From Sodiomyces alkalinus F11 (Eukaryota; Ascomycota; Sordariomycetes; Glomerellales; Plectosphaerellaceae), in NCBI RefSeq assembly GCF_003711515.1, contig NW_021167088.1, forward strand, positions 210,351 through 274,350: a stretch of DNA of 64,000 nt, in the 5' to 3' direction. The first letter of the stretch is position 1. Every line of letters starts with the position of its first letter. The notes beneath the pieces were generated by a model. The model was not told where the DNA came from, searched no databases, and saw nothing but the letters and a program-made list of their open reading frames with translations. Positions 1 through 11,082 of the stretch are shown piece after piece. The translations under genes were made by a program, and so were the position numbers.

Positions 1-63
1 CTGAATGAATTATATTATTAATTTAGGTTGGATAAAATAATAATTATTCTTATTAATTTATCA

Positions 64-134
64 GATTCTTTAACTTAATGGTAAAGTGCATTTTTGATAA
101 GAATGACATTCAAGTTCGATTCTTGAAAGAATTA
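64..134 (+). tRNA. trnI: Mitochondrial-type tRNA-Ile(GAU), in a nuclear mtDNA fragment
   Basis: The 71 nt fold into a full cloverleaf: acceptor 64-70 with 127-133 (one G-T pair), D-stem ACTT/AAGT around the loop at 77-83, anticodon stem CATTT/GAATG with loop TTGATAA (anticodon GAT at 96-98), and T-stem TCAAG/CTTGA around TTCGATT. Position 134 is the discriminator A. Flanks at 1-63 are very AT-rich, like a mitochondrial spacer. It resembles fungal mitochondrial tRNA-Ile, with A/T at some pairs where I would expect G/C, consistent with RIP. It is next to nuclear-type repeats, so I read it as a NUMT and not as a working nuclear tRNA. Confidence 0.75.
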
Positions 135-135
135 A

Positions 136-152
136 AGAGAATTGGCCGAGCG
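136..152 (+). pseudogene. trnS: Start of a mitochondrial-type tRNA-Ser, truncated
   Basis: Two bases after the tRNA-Ile discriminator, 17 nt match the usual beginning of a type II tRNA-Ser (acceptor, then TGGCCGAG at the start of the D-arm). The match stops exactly where the 306-bp repeat begins at 154. An Ile-Ser order is common in hypocrealean mitochondrial tRNA clusters. The short length limits confidence. Confidence 0.5.
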
Positions 153-153
153 T

Positions 154-463
154 TGTTAGGTGTAGGATATAAGGAAGACTTAGGAGGTACTAGGATATAG
201 CAGTGGACTACGTAGTAGACTACCGGCTAACTGATAAGTGGATATTTATTATATAAGACGGGGAGCTAGACTATTCTAGAAGGAAGGGATTAGCGATTAT
301 CTCTCCTCTATACTACTACCTACCTTTAAGATACTCTTCCTATTAACTACTAGTTAACCTATAGTTAGCCTCCCCTTATATAAGACTACGATCCTTATCT
401 ATTACTCCCTATTACCCTTTAGTCCTTATCCCTTCGGGGTAGACCTATATCTCCTTCTTAATA
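154..463 (+). repeat. 306-bp dispersed repeat, copy 1 (possible solo LTR)
   Basis: This matches 29,451-29,760 with no insertion or deletion over at least 306 bp; the differences noted are transitions. It starts TGTTAGG, while copy 2 starts TATTAGG. Copy 2 ends in TTGATAATA, which could be a mutated TTGATAACA, so TGTTA...TAACA ends would fit an LTR. The sequences after the two copies differ. Copy 2 is preceded by a purine-rich tract like a polypurine tract. No target duplication was found around either copy. It could be an LTR, part of one, or another short mobile repeat. Confidence 0.65.
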
Positions 464-2185
464 AGATAATCGCTCCTAAAGCGGATAACGACCGTTAGGC
501 AGGATTCGGTATATCTAGGACCTAATAGTCGAATAACGATCGGCCACTAGAGGCTTAGTCCGACGATAGTATTCGTAAACGCGAAGTCGCTGCTTTCCCC
601 TCCGGGAATAGCGGTAGCCCTAATCGGGTAACGCGCTATGTCGTGCCTGTTAGTATCTTATCCACGTGCACGGGCCTTACCACGTCTTCCTATAAGAAGG
701 CCGTCCCTCCCACTTCACGTCCTCCTAAGTACTCTCTACTCCTTTGCCCTCCTTCCCCTCCCGACTCGTCTTATCGTTATATCCTCGTAGGCTTAGCCTT
801 TAGCCGTTAGTGCTATTCCCCTCGCTTCGCTTTGTTTCTGCCCCCTAACCTGCCGGTCCTCGTAATTTCCGTTATTATACTGCTGCTTTAACTAACCCGC
901 GGACTGGTCCGGCCCAGTATCGCCCTTCCCTAGCCGTATTCCCTTAGGTTAACTAGCAATCTTAGTTGATGTCCGCTTTACACGATCTGTGAGCTTTGAG
1001 CCTCGAGCCTTGTAAGCTCCCTACGTTCCCGCCGACTAGCGTCTTCTGTAAGAAGTTTGCTAATATATCATCTTCTAGTGACGTGTCTATCTAACCTACT
1101 CCCAACCTCCTGCCCGAATAAAGAATGCCTAAAGAGGCCGCACCTCTCCTAGTATCGCTCTCTACTACTAACAGATCACGCTATCTTTACGGCCTTAGCT
1201 TCCCGATAATCACTGCCTCTTTCGCCCTGTCTAGACCTATCGATCACGCCTCGCGATATGCCTTACGATATGCCTGAAGGATAAAGCTCCGGCGGCGATG
1301 TAACGATATACTGAGCTAAGGACGCTTACGTTCCTACCGGTATTACTATAGGTACCGGACTTTGCTTTATCTGGTTAGATCGTACGATTTACGTTATATA
1401 AGGAAAAGGGGGGAAGGTTAGGCTAGGATCTCGGGCCCTCCTGTGGCGTTACAAGCCGAGGCCTAGGGCACGTACCGAGAGCCTAATATAAAGCGTTAAT
1501 AGCCGTGCCGTTCTAAGCTAAACTTATTAGGCTTATTTAGAGGGGTAGGTGGTCCGTATTCCTGTAGACACGAAGTTATTAACGGCCTTGGCCGTAGAAT
1601 TAGGTTTAGCAGTATTATATCGTACCGGTCTACTTCGGCTATTTCGTAACTGGATCGGGTAATAAGCTTCCTCTGGACCTTACGACTCGTTCCTTATTTA
1701 TATTTCGGGTATATACTACGTAAAACCCTGTTTTTACGGCCGTAGTAGTTAGATTCGCGGCCCTACGTACTGCGTCTATACCTAATCTAGGATACGCTCG
1801 TGGCGCTAGCAGGGCGGTAACCCCGAGAATCGAATGATTTTTAGCCCTCGGGTTATTCCTGATCCGAACCAGGCAGGGCGTAAACACCGGCTCGGTTTAC
1901 TAATCGGCGATAATACTAGCAAGGGAATAGTGCTTGATATTAGGAGCGAATAGAGAGGGTTTTAAGTAAGAAATAGGAGTAAGTAAAATCCTATAAGTCG
2001 GGCTATATCGAGGGCGCGCGAGAAAGGAGATATAGAGCGTGGTAATAGGCAGGCAGCTACGTATCTATAAAAAGAAGTATCTTCCCCCTTTTTTTGCTCT
2101 TTAACCTTTATATGTTTGCTAATATACTTTAGTTTACGGACTTAGTTATACGACTATAATATCTATCACTCTTAACCGTATTTAA
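464..2185. other. RIP-mutated repeat sequence, no identifiable gene
   Basis: TAG/TAA-rich, CpG-retaining sequence typical of RIP. There are open stretches on both strands, for example a plus-strand Ser/Pro-rich frame around 900-1,250 and an 82-codon minus-strand frame at 1,639-1,887. None shows a family I recognise. Some parts (about 940-1,030) still contain CpA/TpG and look less mutated. Probably the remains of one or more multicopy genes or elements. Confidence 0.5.
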
Positions 2186-3943
2186 TTTTACGCTTTACCG
2201 ACTCCTAGATCTTCTCTGGTCACTAATAAGGAAGCCGGAGCTTACTTAGCTGCGCCGGTATATCCCTAGAGACTAAGACCCTCCGCGCTAGCTATACGGT
2301 AGAGCCAGCTTGCTCTTGCCCGTGGGTAGTCTATACGCGACGCTATCGAAGTCGAAGACGATAGCGCTAGCGATACTAGCAGTGGCGATAACGCTAATAC
2401 TTAGCTAAACACGTCTAAGGTAGCTAGACGAATAGTCGATTATTCAGACGTAAGCTTCTAGCTATACTAAGATAGGGACTCGAAGTATCCGATCCGCGAG
2501 AACGGCCTATCCCCTTTACTATCACTAGCCTTCCTAGTATAATAGTTTCGCTAGGCCCTTAACGACCTTAGCCCTAAGAGACGGGCCTCTCTAATACCGC
2601 GATCTGCCTCGCCTATACCGTCCCCTTAGGCTATACCCTCCCCTGATATAGACAGGATCGCGGGTTTAGCCGTAAGCGATAGTATCGAGCCAGACTAACT
2701 CTAATACCGACGACTATCTCTAGTTAATGGCTTTGTTTAACCACGGGAAGAAGCTCCTGAATACCCGCCTATACGCCACGACCCGATACCCGTATCTCCC
2801 GATATAGATATAGAGGAACTGGATCGGATACTGGACGGACTTATTAACGACCGAGATAGCCTTAATTTAACCGGGAAAACTAGACTTAGCTTAAGGTCTA
2901 GCAGTTAATCGCCTATACGTTTATTATCTCCTATATTAAGTTCGGTACCCTTATATTCTGAATAGCTAGTATTAAGCCACGGGGCTACCCTTGCCCCTCC
3001 CCTTTATAGCTCGCCGAGAACTCCGACTAATTTATCGTTAGACGCTAGAGACTAGGCCTTAATAGGTAATTAGCCGCGTATATAGAAGAGTGTGAAAAAA
3101 CTTCTCCTACCACCTAAGATTAAGCGAGCCCGCCGCTATCCTTTTCCTAATAACTATATACGACGATCTAGCGCTCGCCTCTATACTATAGCTGCTGCCC
3201 GAGATAAAGCAGAACGTTATCAAAACTAATAACATAGTCACGAAAATAATGCCTTATGCTCGGCTTCCTCGTCGGAGGAATCCAGTGACAGCGATGAGGA
3301 TTACGGCACTAGGTCTTCTAGGAGACTGCGACGACTTAGGAGCCGTAGTAGCAAGAGCACTGGACCTAGGCTTAACCAGTATAGCCCCCGTCGACCTCGG
3401 GGCAGGGCTGGCCCTGACCGTCGTACCTCCCGCCTAGCTCCTATGAGGCCGCTAGGCTCTGCTACCAAAGAGTCTGGAACCTCTGGCTATCTTAGCCCGC
3501 GATCCTTATATATTTCTTCAGACCAGGAATCACATCAAGGAGGTCCGTTTACTATCTTTAGCGAGTGGCCGTTGGATAATGTTATTTTAAAGCGGGTGGT
3601 GGTAGGTGGCACGACGAAATTCTAACTTGAATTCAATTACGACTTAAAGACGGAGCTCGATCACCTTCACGCTTCGGATACTCATGTCGATGCCTCGAAA
3701 AGAAAAGCCACAGGTTTGCCCACCGAAGATGTTGCACGCCTAACGGACTCGAAGAAGCGGAAACGAAGCTCGAGGACAGGAACTCCTTTCTCAGCCGATA
3801 AGGAGAATTATCTCGTTCGATTACGAAACGAGCGCTTGTCATGGAAGGAAATTCATAAGAAATTCGAAAAATCGTATCCAGGGCGAAGTATTGGTTCACT
3901 CCAAGTGTATTATTCCACGAGGGTTAAGCGCATGGCAACTTGA
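2186..3943 (+). pseudogene. RIP-damaged gene with C-terminal SANT/Myb-like domain
   Basis: One reading frame runs from about 2,186 to the stop at 3,941-3,943 (about 585 codons) with no frameshift. Its internal stops are almost all TAG/TAA where CAG/CAA would fit. The first part is Ser/Pro-rich with acidic patches (EVEDDSASD, DIDIEELDRIL), followed by an SR-rich stretch around 3,300-3,420 and a basic KKRKRSS motif near 3,752. The last 50 residues (FSADKENYLVRLRNERLSWK...GRSIGSLQVYYSTRVK) have the spacing of a fungal SANT/Myb DNA-binding domain. RIP is heavy up to about 3,240 and light after it, except one TAA at 3,623-3,625 where CAA fits. The start is uncertain. Known for the family: such domains bind DNA; the role of this gene is unknown. 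Confidence 0.6.
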
Positions 3944-4344
3944 AGTTTAGGATTCAACTCGAACAGGAGCTCCAGCTAGAAGTACACGTGAACACTGCTT
4001 TATATTCTCATTCATTTGCCTCATTTAGTTCGCATCAAGGTTAGGACACATTTCAGGAACGAACCTAAGAGGATTACCATAATTCATACTCTCCATCCAG
4101 TCCTCGTGGTGCAACAAATGTGCCGTTTCCTGATTTGGAGTCGCCCCTCCTGATCTCTGAAGTGTATCCTCCTCTTTCGCCGAAATGTCGTTATGAGGGT
4201 GGCCCCGTCCTCTGCTTTATGCTTTGGGCTTATGTTAGTGATGGTCAATTTGCCGGTTCTGGTGTAGTATCCAGCTAGCGACGCCCAAGTACTATGGCTG
4301 ATATCAACATGAGAAGCAAGCCCAGGGCCGATAAATGATCAGCC
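3944..4344. other. Single-copy spacer upstream of the NLR-like gene
   Basis: Not RIP-mutated. An ATG at 4,294 opens a short frame in phase with the NACHT gene but meets TGA at 4,336-4,338. The real first exon of the NACHT gene may lie here and be broken. I see no promoter signal that I can support. Confidence 0.4.
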
Positions 4345-7300
4345 GTGCGCTTCGGTACCCTCTCCGCGTATATTCTTCGAGAAGCAAAGAAGATAACTCC
4401 AATGGTTGCGGCCATCCAACATCAGGTCATGCGGCAAGAGAAGACTCGACAAGACGAGAAAGATAAGGAATGCCTTAACGACCTCTACGAGACGGACCCC
4501 CGCCACGACAAGACGCGCATCCAGGACATGAAAGGGGGCCTTATCAGAGACTCGTACTGTTGGATTCTAGACAACCCCAGTTTCCGGGAATGGCGTATAG
4601 ATCTGTATAGTGGACTGCTCTGGATTAAGGGCGACCCTGGCAAGGGCAAGACAATGCTGCTATGTGGGGTCATCGACGAGCTGGAGAAGGACCCAGCGAA
4701 TCGGCTAAGTTACTTCTTCTGCCAGGCCACTGAACAGAAGCTGAACAATGCAACGGCTGTGCTGCGAGGTCTGATCTACAGCCTTGTACGCCAACACCCC
4801 TCGCTTATCTCTCGCGTCCATAAGGAGCACGACGGTGGCGGCAAGCGGCAGCGTTTCGAGGGGCCGAACGCGTGGGAAGTTATGTCTAAGATGCTCACCG
4901 ACATGCTACTAGATGATTCAGCTCCGGATGGCGTAATACTCATCGTTGACGCCCTCGATGAGTGCGAAACGGGCCGGTCGCAGCTGCTGAACTTTATTGT
5001 TCGGATGTTGTCCTCGTCTCGTGCCAAGTGGGCCATTTCCAGCCGAAATGGCCGGACATCGAGGAGAAGCTGGACGGCACCACACGAAAAGTCACGCTAC
5101 GGCTCGAACTTAATCAAGACGTCATCTCCGACGCTGTTCGCATTTACATCCGATATAAAGTCGACGAATTAGCACAGCTCAAAAAGTACGACATAAAAAC
5201 CCGGGATACCGTTCAGCGGTATTTCGCCGACAAGGCGAACAACACCTTCCTCTGGGTGGCCTTGGCCTATTAAGAGCTGGCGGGCACGGCTATTCAGAGG
5301 TGGCACGCGATCGACATCCTCAGAACTCTCCCACCAGGTCTTGATTCCCTGTACAGGCGAATGATGGAACATGTTTGCGATTCGAAGGATGCAGAGCTGT
5401 GCAAACAGATCCTGGCCGTTGTCTCAGTCATATACCGCCCTATCTCTTTGGAGGAGCTGACATCTACAATTGAGTCTCTAGCCCGCTTCGATAGCGACCC
5501 TGCAGCCTTGGAAACTGTCATCGGATCTTGCGGCTCTTTTCTAACTCTCCGAGAGGGAACTATATACTTTATACACCAATCAGCGAAGGATTTCCTGTTG
5601 AACGACGCTCACAGCCAAATCCTCCCTTCTGGTATCGCGCACCAGCACCATGCTATTTTCTCAAGATCACTTGAAGTCCTATCCAGGACACTTCGACGCG
5701 ACGTCTACGAGTTGAGCGCCCCAGGATTCCTCATCGACAACGTCTCCCCGCCCGATCCAGATCCATTAGCGCCTGTACGATATTTTTGTATACACTGGGT
5801 CGATCATCTTCGCGACTTAAATCATGCAGAAGGAGTCGCACAGAAGCAACTCCAAGACGATGGCCCTGTTCATACCTTCCTTCTACGCAACTATCTTTAC
5901 TGGCTGGAGGCCCTTAGTCTACTACGCAGCATCCCACAAGCCGTGCTGGCAATGCAGAAGCTTGAGCCCTTAGTGGTAAGCCAACGCTTATGACCTGTTG
6001 ACTGCTGGGTAGACTGTTGACGTGAATTGACTTGATCTGCGACAGGGGGGTTCAGGGAATGGACAACTAGCAGACCTGCTTCAAGACGCTAGACGATTTG
6101 TCCTGTCTTGCAAAGGAGCTCTGGAGATTGCTCCGCTACAAGTTTATGCATCAGCGCTCACTTTCTGTCCTACCCGGAGCTTAGTAGGAAGACTGTTTAG
6201 AGACGAAGCACCAAACTGGATCATTTCAGCACCGGATATAGAAGCGGATTGGATCACATGCCTGCAGACGCTCGAGGGTCACGGTGACACTGTCAAATCG
6301 GTGACCTTCTCATCCGATGGCCAGTTGCTCGCGTCAGCGTCCAACGACAGGACGATCAAGGTTTGGAATGCTACCACGGGTGCTTGCATGCAGACGCTCG
6401 AGGGCCACAGCGACTGGGTTATGTCGATAGCCTTTTCGGGGGACGGCCGGTGGCTCGCCTCAGCTTCCCGGGACGAGACCGTTAAGGTCTGGGATGTGGC
6501 AACAAGTGCCTGCGTGCAAGCACTCGAGGGCCATAGTGACTGGGTTTCTTCGATAGCCTTTTCGGCGGACGGCAAACGACTTGCTTCGGGGTCCCGCGAC
6601 AGAACTATTAACATCTGGGACGCAGCAACGGGCGCCTGCATACAGACACTGAAGGGCCACGTCCGTTCGGTCACGTTACTGGCCTTTTTTGCGAACGATC
6701 AACAACTCGCTTCAGGGTCAATGGACAAAACGGTCAAAGTGTGGAACGTGGCGATAGGTGCTTGTATAAAGACTCTCGAAGGCCATGGCGACTGGACCAC
6801 TAGTATGGCCTTCTCGATGGACGGCCAGTGGCTCGTATCAGGGTCTGAGAACGATGCGACGGCTAAGATCTGGAATGCTACGACGGGGACTTGCATACAG
6901 GCGCTACAGGGCCACAACAGCCATGTTGCATCAGTAACCTTCTCGGCGGATGGCCAGCGGGTCGCCTCGGGATCTGGCGATGGCACTATTAAGATCTGGG
7001 ACACGGCAAAGGGCGCCTGTATGCAAACTTTAAAAGGCCACCGTGAATGGGCACTCTCGGTGACTTTCTCGCCCGACGGCCGGCGACTAGCTTCAGGGTT
7101 CGGTGATAAGACCGTCAAGTTCTGGGACGTGGCAACGGACGCCTGCGCGCAGACGCTCGAGTTTCACAATGGGGGGATCACGTCAGTAGCTTTCTCAGAG
7201 GACGGCCAGTGGCTCGCATCAGGGGCCGAATCCGATGGGACCGTCAAGGTTTGGGATACGGCGACAAGCGCCTGCGTACAAACGCTGCAAGGCCATCAAA

Positions 7301-7890
7301 GCTCAGTCAAATCAGTATGCTTCTCGGCAGACGGCCAACGTCTTATCTCAGGGTCCGGCGATAGGACGGCGAAGGTCTGGGACGTGGCGACAGGTACCTG
7401 TGTGCAGACGCTTGAAGGGCATACCGACTGGGTCACAGCGGTAGCTTTCTTAAGAGATGGTGCACGGCTCATCTCAATGTCCGACGATGGGAGGCCCGAG
7501 TCCAGGACCTGGGTGGTCAAGGTCTGGAACGCAGAAACGGGCGCGTGCGTGCGGACGCTCGAGGGGAATAGTGGCTCGGTCGCTCGCCCTTCCTTTGTTA
7601 CGAGGCCTAACACGCGTCTCTCTGCCGATAGGGACGTCCAAGTTCTAGATCTGTTCGATACGGAGACGCAGCCTCAAAAGATCTCAGGGATCTCTACAGT
7701 GCCTCATGATCACGGCTATAGAATCAGTCCCGATGGAGTCTGGATCGTAAAACATGACCAGAGAATGCTTTGGTTGCCCTCAGAGTATCGGCCGTTGACT
7801 TCAGCCATTTACAAGTCAACAATCGCCCTTGGATGTTCCTCAGGGCGGGTACTGATCATACAGTTTTCGACAGAAGCATTTGAGAGATAG
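4345..7890 (+). pseudogene. NACHT-WD40 (HET-E/HNWD-like NLR) gene, broken
   Basis: NACHT-WD40 proteins are fungal NLRs used in non-self recognition and heterokaryon incompatibility. The first part gives a NACHT NTPase: the lead-in TDPRHDKTRIQ...GGLIRDSY, Walker A GDPGKGKT (about 4,630) and Walker B ILIVDALDEC (about 4,940). A winged-helix-like region follows, then an intron at 5,976-6,045 (GTAAG...ACAG, phase 0). The second exon starts at 6,046 and carries ten clear WD40 repeats plus a degenerate one, from about 6,260 to 7,600, and a 90-residue tail. Two lesions break it: a one-base loss near 5,046 shifts the frame inside NACHT, and TAA at 5,271-5,273 replaces an expected CAA. No good ATG or N-terminal effector domain is visible before NACHT. 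Sequencing error could explain the frameshift. Confidence 0.85.
5976..6045 (+). other. Intron between NACHT and WD40 parts
   Basis: GTAAGC donor and GACAG acceptor, 70 nt. Removing it joins the frame ending LEPLV to GGSGNGQLADLLQ, which leads directly into the conserved pre-WD40 segment and the first WD40 repeat. Confidence 0.8.
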
Positions 7891-8689
7891 ACTGCTCGCC
7901 TATAAATACTCTTATAACAAGGACGATTGGGTCTGTGACTTCTTAATAACTCCCTTGGCTTGCTCAAACTCTTCTCTTTGCCTAATGTTTCTTGATTGCT
8001 TTAAGGGCTAGTACCGTAATGTTCCTCGCCGAGGCGCAATCGGAAGTCTTCAAGTCTTCCAATAGATGCTCCCGTACTCCTTCGGCCTATCATTCGCATA
8101 AGACGACCACTGCGACCGTCCGCAGACTCCTGTTGCAGCTTATGCGGTAGAACCCGCGATTGATTCCTCTATGATGGATATTCAAGGCAAGGGGAGACAA
8201 AGACGGTCTAACGAAGCCTCCTAGAGTCGCGACGGAGAGGCGAATGAAGGCGAGGAAGATGTAGACGCGCTCGAGGTGAGAGTGAACCTCGCACTACAAG
8301 GCTAGGCAACAGGAATCGAGATAATCAGCATAAGTGACCAGCAATAGCACTACGGATCGCAGAATCATCCCAAAATGCCAGACAGCAGGGCAGCAAGAGG
8401 GTTCTTCAACGATTCGCTCTCTCTCCTGTATGTTCCGAAAACCTGCCTGATGCGTCATATGCCCAAATGAACTTATGCTTGCCGCAACCGCATCCGCCTG
8501 CCCAACGAAGCTGGGGCGGGGTGAGGTTCGCGATCACGACGATGCGAGGAATTCAGCTTGTGCCGTGCATTGAGTACTCCGCCTAGTCTTTAGATTCGGT
8601 CGGGTGCACCTCTTACAGGTAAGCCATGCTGCTCTCAAGAAGGCTCCACTCCCAGCTCGCAATCGGGACTCGTTAAGACCACGGATAAA
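7891..8689. other. Non-coding single-copy sequence
   Basis: No convincing frame on either strand and no RIP signature. It contains the 3' flank of the NLR-like gene and the upstream flank of the F-box-like pseudogene. Confidence 0.5.
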
Positions 8690-10626
8690 CGGGATCTCAA
8701 CAGTCTGAGCAAGGTCTCGTAAGCCCTTTACGAGCGATCAATTCATGCTCTCTACCGTGACATAACCGTGCGCCCATTGTCCGAGAGTCATTTGGACGAG
8801 CTTGATGTCTCAAAGCTCCTCGAAGCAAAGTCAGGCGAAGAGAAGCCGTTACTTTATGTGACTAGCGACTTGCTGCCAGCTTTGCCACGAGAATTGAACA
8901 CCGCTGCACCACTGACGATGTATGGTCGAGGGATTCATCCGACGAAGTCATGCATCAGCTAACATTGAAACAACCACCCAACACCCTAATCTTGAGAGCT
9001 TAACAGACCGCGTTGTATCTCTTTCAAGGTGCTTTCCTGACGGCCAGTTGCGAAGCATCACGTGCGTCGCGCTCTTGGAGGAGGTCCATTCCCTTGTCGA
9101 TTTGCTGATCCGTGTTGCCGGTGGGATTTGGGAGTGTGCGTGCCTGCGCAACTTCTCGGTCGCGATGGTTACTTCCCTCTACATCAGAGCGGCATCGAAT
9201 CCCTTAACCTGATAACCGATGCCAGCTGTAGGTTGGGTGAATACCCTCTCGCTCTCGACAAGTTTCAGCGCCTAAAACGTTTCTCGTGGATTGGTTTACG
9301 GACCGGGTACAGTTTCGTATCTCTTAGGAGGGTGCTCGTGAACCGTGCGCAGCATCTGGTGGAATTAGAGCTCGACTTCCTCCATTGGAATGCACTTATG
9401 AAATACTGGGAAGATGACGTCGGATACGATGGCCGTCCACTTGAGGCGTTACTTCGGCGAGTTCCCCGCAGTCCTACGAGATGCGGATTCCCCGCTCTCC
9501 AGCGACTGTCTCTATCAAATTTAGACCTACGGCCAGATATGTGAGTGATGGCCTCTGCCCTCAGCTCCCCACACCTTCGCTCACTCGCCCTCCGCCAATG
9601 CCGGGGATGCATATCCAGTCATTAGAGGTGCAGAGTTCTTCACGGGGTGACCCCGATGATAACCTCTACGATGACCTCGACAATAACCTCAATGAAACTC
9701 GATTGATACAGTCGATCACTGAAGGCCTGGTAAAAGTTCATGAATTATACCTCTCGCTTTGGAATCCGATGGGATGCAAGGGAGCTGTGGGACACTTTAC
9801 GACGGCACAAAAGAAGTTTGAAGCGGTTCATCTTTCAGGCGAGGACTGTCGATTCCGACGTGGAATCCGAGACTTTCGAGGCAGTAATGGATACTGGCGA
9901 TATGGGGATCTTGAGCCCGACCTTCCTGTCGAACCTTTCGGAGTTTGGGGCAGACTATGAAGACGGAGGGGACGATGAATGGTTCAACTATTCATTCCCC
10001 AATCCCCTGAACGAGCTGGACCTGGAGTGCGTTGGCTTAGCTTGCCATCCTGATCGTTTGGTAAGACTTGCAGCACCAACCCAGATAACAAGTACGAGAG
10101 CATCTGTTGACAAGTTGGACCAATTTTTTAGCAAGAGGTATTGACGCCCTTTGCCAGTAAAGCATGCCTCCGAATTCTCCATATTCGGCAGTCGGGGCCC
10201 GATATTAAGAGATTCGGTTCTTGGGTATTCGACACTGTAGAAGCGGACGCCGGCCTCTATGCCTGTTTCGCCCCTGGGAAGCATGCGATATACGAGGCTG
10301 ATGGTTTCTCCTGGGCCGATCTTCCAAGCCTCAACAACACCGTCATACTGCCTGTCCTGGATCGGAGTTTTCTCGACTTCATGACTTGGTTATTCGGACC
10401 TAGGGGTGTTCCTTCGTTGGAGATACTTGCATACGGTGACTTCTCGTGTCATGGCCGATACCTAGCTGACTCTTTCATGTTGCGGAGGAAACAGTCGACA
10501 GACAGCCAGAGGTCTTGGGAATGGCACGACCCTACACGAGGGCGCCATCCCAATATCGAGGGCCTCTTGGAGCAGCATGCTGGATTTCTCGAGGCCTGCC
10601 CCACTGATACGATCATGCATTGCTGA
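8690..10626 (+). pseudogene. F-box/LRR-like protein gene, degraded
   Basis: Fragments in different plus frames line up as one gene. About 8,690-8,960 reads DLNSLSK...ALYERSIHALYRDITVRP, the usual sequence just after an F-box in fungal F-box proteins. Then come 9,170-9,540 (LIT...LGEYPLALDKFQRLKRFSW...LVELELDFLHW...LQRLSLSNLDL), 9,547-9,615 (ALSSPHLRSLALRQCRG), 9,600-9,770 (ITEGLVKVHELYLSLWNP), 9,770-10,140 and 10,141-10,626. Leucine spacing suggests LRR-like substrate-binding repeats. At least three frame changes are needed; the one at about 9,541 could be an intron, since GTGAGT occurs there. F-box proteins recruit substrates to SCF ubiquitin ligases. A multi-intron live gene is possible but less likely. 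Confidence 0.5.
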
Positions 10627-11082
10627 GTATCGCTCCCAGAGGATGTCTTAGGGCAACCATACATCAGCGTTCGTATGCGGGGAAATCTACGCGGTCTCAG
10701 GAGCGAGAAAAGTGGCTGGGGGGAGTAAAGCGATGAGAACCAGCGATGAGCATGAGCAAGAGAAGTAGGCCAAAAACAACGGTGCTGATGGAAACACAAA
10801 TTGTCCCATACATCCCCTTATAAAAACTGAATTGAACTGACTGTAATGCCGAGTTTCAAGCATGTGCGTAATCTGCTCGGTGGAAGTAACTGAACTAATT
10901 GCCAATGCTTAAATTGCTTCATCTCCGGGCCTTAACTTGGTCTGCAAACCTAAAAGTAACCTTATACACCTACACGCCAGTCATGAAGTGCTCTGGGTCT
11001 TGGAACCTCTCCGTCTGAAAGGCACAAATGGACGCAAAATCTCAATTGAAACGGCTTACCAAGCAACTCTACCCAGCAACTC
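10627..11082. other. Non-coding spacer
   Basis: Single-copy sequence without RIP, between the 3' ends of the F-box-like pseudogene and the DUF3435 pseudogene, which converge here. No supported gene. Confidence 0.5.

Noticed and set aside
3249..3437. Short independent frames at 3,249 and 3,443
   Set aside because: The SANT-gene frame continues through 3,233-3,943; the first is a different frame of it and the second is part of it.
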